A program made the translations under genes and the position numbers. The notes under the pieces were generated by a model that saw only the letters and a program-made list of their open reading frames with translations, made no database searches and was not told where the DNA came from. A DNA stretch of 64,000 nucleotides, from NCBI GenBank assembly GCA_038203095.1, contig JBBREH010000002.1, forward strand, positions 6,284-70,283. Direction: 5' to 3'. Of this stretch, positions 57,920 to 64,000 are shown one piece after another. Origin of the DNA: PALSA-1336 sp038203095. GTDB lineage: Bacteria; Patescibacteriota; Doudnabacteria; UBA920. The stretch's first letter is position 1. Every line of letters starts with the position of its first letter.

Positions 57920-58456
57920 TTAAACTTCTTTAATTATTCTTCTAAACACCTCTGCCTCCAGCCTAACTTTTTCCATAGCGTCAAAGGGATTTTTTTGCTT
58001 GAGTTTAAAATAATCCAAAAATGTGTGGAAGGTAGGCATTTTTTTAAGCCCGTAGTTTAAAGTATAAATATAGCCCAAGGTCCACAGCTGTACAATATGA
58101 GGGTCGTAATTAAAGCCAATTGCGGCCTTTTTAAAGGCATTTCTTAGAAACCAGACACTCTGGAAACTGTTGGTGGAAAGCAGTAAGTTTTGGCCAAATT
58201 TTTTGTGGAAGTTTTTAACTGCATCATAAATTTTTGGGCTCTTCCTTAAAGTGTCGTAATTAGTATTCAGTAATTTCGCGTGCTCATTAATTACACTGTC
58301 TAAAAAACTTATTTTTATATACGTATTAAAATTATCTTTTTCCAGCAAATTATCTTTGTCTAGCAGAACCGCGGATAGCTGAATTATGGAATCCTTGTCC
58401 GGGTCCTGCCCGGTAGTTTGGATTTCAAAAAATAGGAGATCTTTAATAAATTTCAT
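57920..58456 (-). CDS. Catalytically dead paralogue of the DEDDh exonuclease
   Basis: 178 aa from the ATG at 58456 (MKFIKDLLFFEIQTTGQDPDKDSIIQLSAVLLDKDNL). It aligns along its length with the neighbour at 57281-57844 (IIQLxAVLLDK, RLEAEVFRRI). The catalytic residues are changed: Asp-x-Glu to Glu-x-Gln in Exo I, and His to Phe and Asp to Lys in Exo III (FDAMEKVRLEAEV). A fold-keeping, non-hydrolytic role (RNA binding, or partner of the active copy) is possible. The longer frame from 58561 starts in a repeat and is rejected. Confidence 0.75.
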   Translation of the reverse strand: MKFIKDLLFFEIQTTGQDPDKDSIIQLSAVLLDKDNLLEKDNFNTYIKISFLDSVINEHAKLLNTNYDTLRKSPKIYDAVKNFHKKFGQNLLLSTNSFQSVWFLRNAFKKAAIGFNYDPHIVQLWTLGYIYTLNYGLKKMPTFHTFLDYFKLKQKNPFDAMEKVRLEAEVFRRIIKEV

Positions 58457-58532
58457 TTGTTCACAAATCACTAATGGTGCAAATGGGAGACAAATCAGGA
58501 ATTTGCAGTATTTGTTCCCATCTGTGATTAGT
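58440..58532. repeat. CACTAATCACAGATG inverted repeat
   Basis: ATCACTAATGGTGCAAATGG and CCCATCTGTGATTAGTGG bound an element that shares GAACAAATACTGCAAAT (inverse) with the rpsB-tsf repeat at 13973-14096. Confidence 0.65.
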
Positions 58533-58539
58533 GGATAAT

Positions 58540-59040
58540 TTAATTTTTTGCTTTTTTCCAAACCTTAACCACATCTTCACCCTGCGTGTACTTTTTAATT
58601 AAATCAATAATCAATACCCCATTTATGTGGTCAATTTCATGCTGAGCCACACGCGCAATCCAGCCGTCATCGGAAAACTTTATTATTTTACCCTCGGCGT
58701 TCTGCGCCTCAACCGTAACCTTCTTGGAACGTTTAACCATCCCAAAGACCCCCGGAATAGAAAGACATCCTTCCTCAATTTCGGTCTTCCCAAACCCTTT
58801 GCTTGTCACCTTGGGATTATACAAAGCCAGTAAAGGTACGCCATTTTTTTCCAAATTGACAATAATTAGTTTAACCGATTTTCCCACCTGCGGTCCGGCC
58901 AAACCAATGCCGTCTGCCTTGCGCACAGTGTCTATCATATCAGCCGTCAGCTTTTTTATTTCCTTGGACAAAGGAAAAACCACCGGCTCGGTCGGATCGC
59001 GTAAAACTTTGTTGGGATAAGTTAAAATCGGCAAAATCAT
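58540..59040 (-). CDS. def: Peptide deformylase
   Basis: Removes the N-formyl group from nascent proteins. 166 aa from ATG 59040 (MILPILTYPNKVLR). The three motifs are intact: GIGLAGPQVG, EEGCLSIPG and QHEIDHINGVL (Cys and two His bind the metal). A Met four codons upstream is an alternative. The next gene in transcription order is the dead exonuclease paralogue. Confidence 0.95.
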   Translation of the reverse strand: MILPILTYPNKVLRDPTEPVVFPLSKEIKKLTADMIDTVRKADGIGLAGPQVGKSVKLIIVNLEKNGVPLLALYNPKVTSKGFGKTEIEEGCLSIPGVFGMVKRSKKVTVEAQNAEGKIIKFSDDGWIARVAQHEIDHINGVLIIDLIKKYTQGEDVVKVWKKAKN

Positions 59041-59066
59041 ATCTGTAGGCATCCGCAGATCCGGAT

Positions 59067-59375
59067 TTAATCCGCAGGTCCGGATAGTGATTGATTATTT
59101 TTTTCTAAATTATTCTTTTTAATTAAATACGCAAACAACCTTCCGGGCGTTTTTACGCTTTTACTTTCCATTATTTGCCCGGCAAGGTTCCTTAAATAAT
59201 TATGATCATACAAAACCGCCATCTTCAAATAAAACGCAAAATGCTTTTTGTCATTTAATCTTTGCGATAGTTCATCTGCCAGCAGGTGGGCAGGGGAGTG
59301 AAGGTGGGGATTAACCTTGGTTTTGGCTGATGATTTGCCCGCTTTTAACCTAGCAATATTTCCTAAAGATTCCAT
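59067..59375 (-). CDS. Unknown 102-aa protein upstream of def
   Basis: 102 aa from ATG 59375 (MESLGNIARLKAGKSSAKTK). Helical, basic; conserved-looking block HLLADELSQRLNDKKHFAFYLKMAVLYDHNYLRNLAGQIMESKSVKTPGRLFAYLIKK. This block resembles small CPR proteins annotated only as hypothetical, often located near DNA or RNA processing genes. Separated from def by 26 nt and so probably in the same transcript. Confidence 0.65.
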   Translation of the reverse strand: MESLGNIARLKAGKSSAKTKVNPHLHSPAHLLADELSQRLNDKKHFAFYLKMAVLYDHNYLRNLAGQIMESKSVKTPGRLFAYLIKKNNLEKNNQSLSGPAD

Positions 59376-59421
59376 AAAAATATTATACATTAAACTTTAA
59401 AAATAGGCTATAATTAAAATT

Positions 59422-60810
59422 ATGAAAGTAGATATTGCCGGACTAAAAATTGACGCGACCACCAAAATAGATTTACTGGATGCTGTTTTGGCGCGGATTA
59501 AAAATAATCAAAAAACCTTTGTCACCACGCCGTATTCAGAGTTTTTGTACCGAGCTTTTTTGGATCCAAAATTGCTGGAAACTTTTAACCGAGCCGATTT
59601 TGCCGTAGCCGACGGGATTGGGATTTTTTGGGCAAAAAGATATTTAGAAATTCCTCTTTCGGCCAAAAGCTTCTGGGGCAAAATTTTGCAGGCGTTTTGG
59701 CAGATTATTTACAGCTTGGCTGCGATAATCTTGTACTCCAGATTTATTTATGATAGCGTGCCCATTCACGGGCGTCTCGAATCGCCGATAAATCGGCACA
59801 CTACACAGCCTGATATACCGGAGAAAATCGTCGGTGCGGATTTAATTTGGGACTTAGCCAAATTGGCGGCTAATAATAACTTATCAATCTATCTTTTGGG
59901 TGGCTTTGGTAACACTCCGGAACTTGCGGCGGAAAAACTAACGACTTGTTATATTCACAGCCATAAACGAAGCAAGTCGCTTAAAATTGCGGGGTGGTCA
60001 AATAAAAATCCGAATGACTCATCGGTGATTGCGGATGTCAATTCATCTGTGGCAGATATTTTGCTGGTTGCTTACGGACCTGTGAACCAAGAAAAATGGA
60101 TTGTAGATAATTTACCCAAGTTAAATATTAAACTCGCGATTGGCGTAGGCGGGAGCCTTGATTACCTCGCGGGCATTAAATCCGCGCCGCCAAAATTTAT
60201 TCGCTACGGCGGACTGGAATGGCTTTGGCGGCTAATTACCCAACCATACCGCTTGAAAAGAATTTGGCAGGCAACTTTTGGATTAATAAGCAAAACTTTA
60301 CTTCACAAAATTTATCAAATTATGCCACTTAGAAAAAATGCCGTATGCGTTATTTTGAATAAAAATAAATCCATTCTTGTTTGCAAGCGAAACCCCAAAC
60401 CTCAAGAAACCGACGCGGTCGGCGAACCGGCTGCCAAATTTCTAAACTATTGGCAACTCCCCCAAGGCGGAGTTGGTGAAGATTTGGATATAATAAGCGG
60501 CGCAAGAAGGGAAGCGCTTGAGGAAGTTAGTTTAAATGATTTGGATCTTCTTTACGTTTCACAAAAACATTATGACTACCAATTTCCTTTAAGCTGGCAA
60601 AGAATCTTTAAAAAGAATTACCGATACCGCGGGCAAAGCCAAAATATTATTTATTTCAAATTTTCTGGAAAGGATGAAGAAGTAACAGTAGATCGAAAAG
60701 AATTTGTAGACTACCGGTGGGTAGAGGCAAACCAACTTTTCAAAATCATCCATCCCGAGAAACTTAACTTAACCAAAATTGTTGTTGATGATTTGAAACA
60801 ACTGGTTTAA
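59422..60810 (+). CDS. TagA/WecG-type glycosyltransferase fused to a Nudix hydrolase
   Basis: 462 aa. The N-terminal half (about 1-285) is a WecG/TagA/CpsF-family glycosyltransferase: TTPYSEFLYRAF, ADFAVADGIGIFWAKRYL, KIVGADLIWDL, IYLLGGFGNTPELAAEKL, ILLVAYGPVNQEKWI, AIGVGGSLDYLAGIKSAPPKFIRYGGLEWLWRLITQP. The C-terminal part (about 300-462) is a Nudix domain with YWQLPQGGVGED and REALEEV (RppH-like). Residues about 111-128 (DSVPIHGRLESPINRHTT) come from a 52-bp repeat in frame. TATAAT (59409-59414) ends 7 nt before the ATG. Confidence 0.88.
   Translation: MKVDIAGLKIDATTKIDLLDAVLARIKNNQKTFVTTPYSEFLYRAFLDPKLLETFNRADFAVADGIGIFWAKRYLEIPLSAKSFWGKILQAFWQIIYSLAAIILYSRFIYDSVPIHGRLESPINRHTTQPDIPEKIVGADLIWDLAKLAANNNLSIYLLGGFGNTPELAAEKLTTCYIHSHKRSKSLKIAGWSNKNPNDSSVIADVNSSVADILLVAYGPVNQEKWIVDNLPKLNIKLAIGVGGSLDYLAGIKSAPPKFIRYGGLEWLWRLITQPYRLKRIWQATFGLISKTLLHKIYQIMPLRKNAVCVILNKNKSILVCKRNPKPQETDAVGEPAAKFLNYWQLPQGGVGEDLDIISGARREALEEVSLNDLDLLYVSQKHYDYQFPLSWQRIFKKNYRYRGQSQNIIYFKFSGKDEEVTVDRKEFVDYRWVEANQLFKIIHPEKLNLTKIVVDDLKQLV
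59753..59804. repeat. 52-bp cruciform repeat inside the tagA-like gene, copy 2
   Basis: Outer arms TAGCGTG/CACACTA, inner hairpins GCCCATTCACGGGC and GCCGATAAATCGGC. In frame, encoding 17-18 residues. Same length as the intergenic copies at 39252 and 62363. Confidence 0.8.
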
Positions 60811-60839
60811 AATGATAAGATTAATATAATTAGACGTTT

Positions 60840-62366
60840 ATGATCAACCCAATAAAAACCGTCCGTACACGCTTTGCGCCCAGCCCCACCGGCTTTGTGC
60901 ACATTGGTAGTTTGCGCACTGCGCTATTTAGTTTTTTATATGCCCGCAAAAATCATGGAGCGCACATTTTACGTATAGAGGACACCGACCAAAATAGGCT
61001 GGTAGAAGGCGCGGCGGAAAATTTAGTTAAAGTCATGCGTGAGATGGGCATAGAATTTGACGAGGGCTACTACTTAGCCGATGACGGATCACTAAAAGAA
61101 AGAGGAAATTTTGGCCCCTATTTACAATCAAAGCGTTTGGATTTATACCAAAAACACGCGACGGAACTCGTAGAAAAGGGGAGTGCATATTATTGCTTTT
61201 GCAGCCAGGAAAGACTGGATGAACTTCGAAAAGAACAAACGGCTTTAAAAAAGCCGGCAATGTATGACAGACACTGCAAAAATTTATCCGAAGATGAAAT
61301 TAAATTGAAACTGATTGAAATTAAGGGGCAGAAAAAAAACCCCGTAGTGCGCTTTGCCATTCCACAGGAAGGTCAAACCACAATCCACGATTTAATTTAC
61401 GGTGATATTACTTATGAAAATAAAAACCTAGACGACCAGGTGATTTTAAAATCTGACGGTTTCCCCACCTACCATCTGGCTGTGGTCGTTGACGACCACT
61501 ATATGCAAATTAGCCACGTTATTCGCGGTGAAGAATGGATACCTTCTACGCCCAAACATTTGCTAATTTACAAAGCTTTAGGCTGGGAGCCGACGCAGTT
61601 TGCCCACCTGCCTCTAATATTAAACCCGGATAAATCCAAACTTTCCAAGCGCCAGGGCGACGTGGCGGTGGAAGATTTTTTAAAGCACGGGTATTTAAAA
61701 GAGGGCTTGTTAAATTTTGTGGCTTTTTTGGGCTGGAACCCTAAAACAGACCAAGAGCTTTTTTCGCTTACAGATTTAATAGAGCAATTCGATTTTAGCA
61801 AAGTCAATAAAGCCGGCGCCGTATTTGACGACAACAAGCTGGACTGGTTTAACTCACAATATATTAAAAAACTGACGCCGACCGATTTAGCAAACCTGCT
61901 CAAGCCTTATTGGCAGCAATCGGGAATTAGTTTTCAAAATTTTTCCGATGAATATCTTGCCACTGTTGCCAAACTTGAACAGGAACGCTTAAAAAAACTT
62001 TCCGAGATAGGGGAGAGGACTGCTTACTTTTTTAAAGCTCCTGATTATGATGCTAAATTACTCATTTGGAAGAAATCAGACGCTGGGGATGCAAAACAAA
62101 AATTGTCTGAGCTTGCAAATTTACTATCAACTCTGACTGATGATAAATTTTCCAACTCCAATCTAGAAACGGAAATCAAAAAATTTATTGCGGAAAAAAA
62201 ATATGACAACGGCTCCGTTCTTTGGCCGCTAAGAACCGCGCTCACCGGCCAAGAAAAAAGCCCCGGCCCTTTCGAAGTTTGCGCCACGTTGGCTTTAGGC
62301 TTGGGCAAAAAAGAGGTCCTAAAACGTCTTGAGACAGCGGTTTCAAAATTGACAGTTGATGTGTAG
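60840..62366 (+). CDS. gltX: Glutamyl-tRNA synthetase
   Basis: 508 aa class I enzyme. FAPSPTGFVHIGSLRTALFSFLYAR carries the HIGH motif (as HIGS), GEEWIPSTPKHLLIYKALGW, and DKSKLSKRQGDV is KMSKS. ATG at 60840 lies 9 nt after TATAAT. The TAG stop (62364-62366) is the first TAG of the 52-bp repeat that follows. Whether it also charges tRNA-Gln (with GatCAB) cannot be told here. Confidence 0.96.
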   Translation: MINPIKTVRTRFAPSPTGFVHIGSLRTALFSFLYARKNHGAHILRIEDTDQNRLVEGAAENLVKVMREMGIEFDEGYYLADDGSLKERGNFGPYLQSKRLDLYQKHATELVEKGSAYYCFCSQERLDELRKEQTALKKPAMYDRHCKNLSEDEIKLKLIEIKGQKKNPVVRFAIPQEGQTTIHDLIYGDITYENKNLDDQVILKSDGFPTYHLAVVVDDHYMQISHVIRGEEWIPSTPKHLLIYKALGWEPTQFAHLPLILNPDKSKLSKRQGDVAVEDFLKHGYLKEGLLNFVAFLGWNPKTDQELFSLTDLIEQFDFSKVNKAGAVFDDNKLDWFNSQYIKKLTPTDLANLLKPYWQQSGISFQNFSDEYLATVAKLEQERLKKLSEIGERTAYFFKAPDYDAKLLIWKKSDAGDAKQKLSELANLLSTLTDDKFSNSNLETEIKKFIAEKKYDNGSVLWPLRTALTGQEKSPGPFEVCATLALGLGKKEVLKRLETAVSKLTVDV

Positions 62367-62414
62367 CGCGCCGATTTATCGGCTATCTTAGTCGCCCATA
62401 AATGGGCACGCTAC
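62363..62414. repeat. 52-bp cruciform repeat, copy 3, containing the gltX stop
   Basis: Arms GTAGCGCG/CACGCTAC with inner hairpins GCCGATTTATCGGC and GCCCATAAATGGGC. The pairs GCCGAT.ATCGGC and GCCCAT.ATGGGC appear in the opposite order to copy 2, so it is inverted. Confidence 0.8.
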
Positions 62415-62425
62415 GCCGACAATTT

Positions 62426-62454
62426 TTGCCACATAAAGCCAACTCTGGTATAAT
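62426..62454 (+). promoter_or_regulatory. Promoter of the M23 peptidase gene, leaderless type
   Basis: TTGCCA (62426-62431), 17-nt spacer, TATAAT (62449-62454). The ATG at 62462 starts after 7 nt, so transcription and translation start at the same place. Confidence 0.7.
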
Positions 62455-62461
62455 ATGTGTA

Positions 62462-63754
62462 ATGAAACGAGCATACGATACCAAAATTAAAATAATCACG
62501 GGGCTTTTATTTTTTGCCTTAATTTTTGGTCTGAAAAATAATCTTGCCTTCGCCGACGCGGCTTCCGACAAATTAGCAGCCAGCCAACAGAAGCTTTTTC
62601 AAATAAATCAACAAATTAAGAGCTACCAACAACAAATCGCAACAACCCAAAGCAAGGCCAGCACTTTAAAAAATGAAGTTTCTATATACAATAGTCAAAT
62701 AGCTTCAACAGAGCTCCAAATTCAGGCCAAGGAAACTCAAATTAGTGACGGCAATTTACAAATTACAAAAATCCAGGAAATCATTGACCTTAAAGTTCAA
62801 GAAATTGCAAACAATAAAAAGGTTTTAGGCCAATTAATTCTTGAGGCTAACCGCTTTGATGACCAGTACGCTTTAAGAACCGGACTAGGCAGTAGCAATC
62901 TGTCCGATTTTTTAGATCAAATTCAATACGGTCAAAATTTACAGGGCAAAATTTATCAACTAATGGAAAAAATTAAAACTTTAAAAACCCAGCTGGAGGA
63001 TCAGAAAAACGATTTGGAAATTAAAGTTAAACAACTAGGGGAACTAAAAAGCCAACTGGAAATTACAAATAAATCGTTAAATGAAATTAAAAATCAAAAA
63101 CAAAAATTATTTAATCAAACCCAAGGGTTAGAAAAAAATTACCAAAAACTTTTGGCCTCAAGCAAACAGGATGCCGACAATTTACAAAAGGAAATTCAAG
63201 ATTTAGACGCGCAAATAAGAGCAAAATTAGGCAAAAAAACCATTGTCGCGCAAAAAGGTGTTTTGGCATGGCCGATTGATGGCATACTAACCCAAGGCTA
63301 TGGCAATACCGGTTTTACCTCTTTAGGCTATAATTTTCACAACGGAATTGACCTTGCCGGGCCTCCGGGGCAGGCAATTTATGCTGCCGCTGACGGCACA
63401 GTACTGTACACAGACCATTCAGACGCAAGTTTTGGCAACTGGGTGGCAGTCAAGCATAATATTTCCACAAAAAACGGTACCAGCCAAATTATTACTTTGT
63501 ATGGACATATGACAAGTTTCAAAGTTTCCGTTGGGCAGAATCTTTCTCAGGGCGACTTAATTGGCTACGAAGGCAATACCGGTAACACCACCAAAAAACT
63601 TTACGGACCAGAAAGGGGATACCACCTCCACTTTGGCGTTTATGATGCCGAGGGTTTTGGTGTAAACCCAGGCGCTTACACCAAAATTTACGGTCCTTAT
63701 AAAGTGCCTTATGGCTACACCTACAATCCTTTGCAGTTTTTGGGAAGTCAGTAA
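62462..63754 (+). CDS. M23 peptidase with N-terminal coiled coil (EnvC/NlpD-like)
   Basis: 430 aa. Signal peptide (MKRAYDTKIKIITGLLFFALIFGLKNNLAFADA), a long coiled coil (about residues 35-265, rich in Gln and Lys) and a LytM domain: HNGIDLAGPPGQAIYAAADGTVLYT, LYGHM, HLHFGVYD. His and Asp metal ligands (HNGID, HLH) are present, so it is likely an active peptidoglycan endopeptidase or an amidase activator used in division. Start chosen by the promoter and by the signal peptide. Confidence 0.92.
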   Translation: MKRAYDTKIKIITGLLFFALIFGLKNNLAFADAASDKLAASQQKLFQINQQIKSYQQQIATTQSKASTLKNEVSIYNSQIASTELQIQAKETQISDGNLQITKIQEIIDLKVQEIANNKKVLGQLILEANRFDDQYALRTGLGSSNLSDFLDQIQYGQNLQGKIYQLMEKIKTLKTQLEDQKNDLEIKVKQLGELKSQLEITNKSLNEIKNQKQKLFNQTQGLEKNYQKLLASSKQDADNLQKEIQDLDAQIRAKLGKKTIVAQKGVLAWPIDGILTQGYGNTGFTSLGYNFHNGIDLAGPPGQAIYAAADGTVLYTDHSDASFGNWVAVKHNISTKNGTSQIITLYGHMTSFKVSVGQNLSQGDLIGYEGNTGNTTKKLYGPERGYHLHFGVYDAEGFGVNPGAYTKIYGPYKVPYGYTYNPLQFLGSQ

Positions 63755-63859
63755 TCGCTGGGTCGAATAAATCGGAAGCTCTATGAAGACCAGATATGAT
63801 TAGCTAATTTATTGGCTGTTTGTTTTCTGATATTCCATCATTAGGTGATATTTAAACCC

Positions 63860-64000
63860 ATGTCTCATTTCAAAAAATTCATTTTTACATTCCTCCTCAT
63901 TGAGATGGCTTTGTCCTATTCTACAGCCTTAGCCCAGCCAATTGATGTTTATGACTACAGAAATGCTAACGTCTCCAGCCAAATAGAAAAATACCTTTGT
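63860..64000 (+). CDS. Secreted protein, N-terminal part (runs off the window)
   Basis: First 47 residues: signal peptide MSHFKKFIFTFLLIEMALSY and STALAQ, then PIDVYDYRNANVSSQIEKYLC. The QIEKYLC start resembles CPR exported proteins of unknown function. TGATATTTAAACCC precedes; no clear Shine-Dalgarno sequence. The segment 63755-63859 before it shows nothing else. Confidence 0.6.
   Translation, partial: MSHFKKFIFTFLLIEMALSYSTALAQPIDVYDYRNANVSSQIEKYLC

Noticed and set aside
58457..58561. N-terminal extension of the dead exonuclease paralogue
   Set aside because: The extension (MEKSKKLNYPLITDGNKY...) is encoded by the repeat at 58440-58532 and overlaps the end of def; MKFIKDLL at 58456 aligns with the paralogue's start.
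1..64000. Alternative genetic code (UGA as Gly, as in Gracilibacteria, or TAA/TAG reassignment)
   Set aside because: Gene frames contain no internal TGA, TGA ends the TerC gene at 50705, and TAA and TAG end most intact genes. The few in-frame TAA/TAG are limited to small genes that look broken.

Overview
The window looks like a chromosomal segment of a Patescibacteria (CPR) bacterium, probably Parcubacteria-like. This is an inference, since no 16S rRNA gene is present. The reasons are: compact informational genes with unusual variants (a ThrRS that starts directly at its second domain, PrmC with NLPY instead of NPPY, a short EF-Ts); many small CPR-style membrane and secreted proteins; very short intergenic spaces; several promoters whose -10 box lies only 6-8 nt before the ATG; and a high density of small palindromic repeats between and inside genes. 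The code appears standard: TAA, TAG and TGA all end genes.

Layout. 1-4.5 kb (minus strand): the 5' part of thrS behind a T-box-like leader, then dnaE. 4.7-9.9 kb: a membrane protein, rodA, two small proteins, rplY and a polysaccharide deacetylase. 9.9-13 kb (minus): prmC, an unknown gene, prfA and rpmE. 13.1-15.7 kb: rpsB-tsf, a TPR protein and tRNA-Thr(GGU). 15.9-23 kb: an envelope and signalling region with a PAP2 phosphatase, an OmpR-type response regulator and histidine kinase, a small secreted acidic protein, a COG4705 membrane protein, a frameshifted dedA and a phosphodiester glycosidase. 23-30.3 kb: an ECF sigma factor, a candidate anti-sigma and a MacA/MacB-like efflux system flanked by DUF5666-like proteins. 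30.5-33.5 kb: a cupredoxin lipoprotein, a metal P-type ATPase and a beta-carbonic-anhydrase-like protein. 33.8-37.2 kb: tRNA-Tyr, ahcY, tRNA-Thr(UGU), rpmG, an HTH protein and tRNA-Trp. 37.2-46.6 kb: a large surface protein, a Tim44/DUF3137-like protein, a frameshifted MFS exporter, gpmI and an ABC exporter. 46.6-54.2 kb: two small genes broken by in-frame stops around a DedA gene, then rarA, a TerC/DUF475 protein, queA, an HU-like gene, yjbQ and an MscS/CmpX-like membrane protein. 54.4-64 kb: mltG, fmt, two paralogous DEDD-type exonuclease genes (one without its catalytic residues), def, a TagA-Nudix fusion, gltX, an M23 peptidase and the start of a secreted protein.

Three things stand out. 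First, several palindromic repeat families occur between genes and also as in-frame insertions in housekeeping genes (tagA, prmC, gpmI, fmt, queA, rplY, rarA); they also supply stop codons (gltX, yjbQ, the TPR gene). Two further families are about 160 bp, have terminal inverted repeats and are flanked by TA, like IS630/mariner-type MITEs. Second, TTCAY-N6-TTCAT direct repeats with an 11-bp period lie at the -35 region of the response regulator gene, the small secreted protein gene and the COG4705 gene, which suggests a local regulon. Third, thrS has a perfect sigma70-like promoter, a structured leader and mutually exclusive antiterminator/terminator helices of T-box architecture, matched to the U73 of both tRNA-Thr genes in the window.

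Several small genes carry in-frame stops and two transporter genes carry single-base frameshifts. These are either real decay, readthrough, or assembly errors. All calls were made by eye; no database search was possible.
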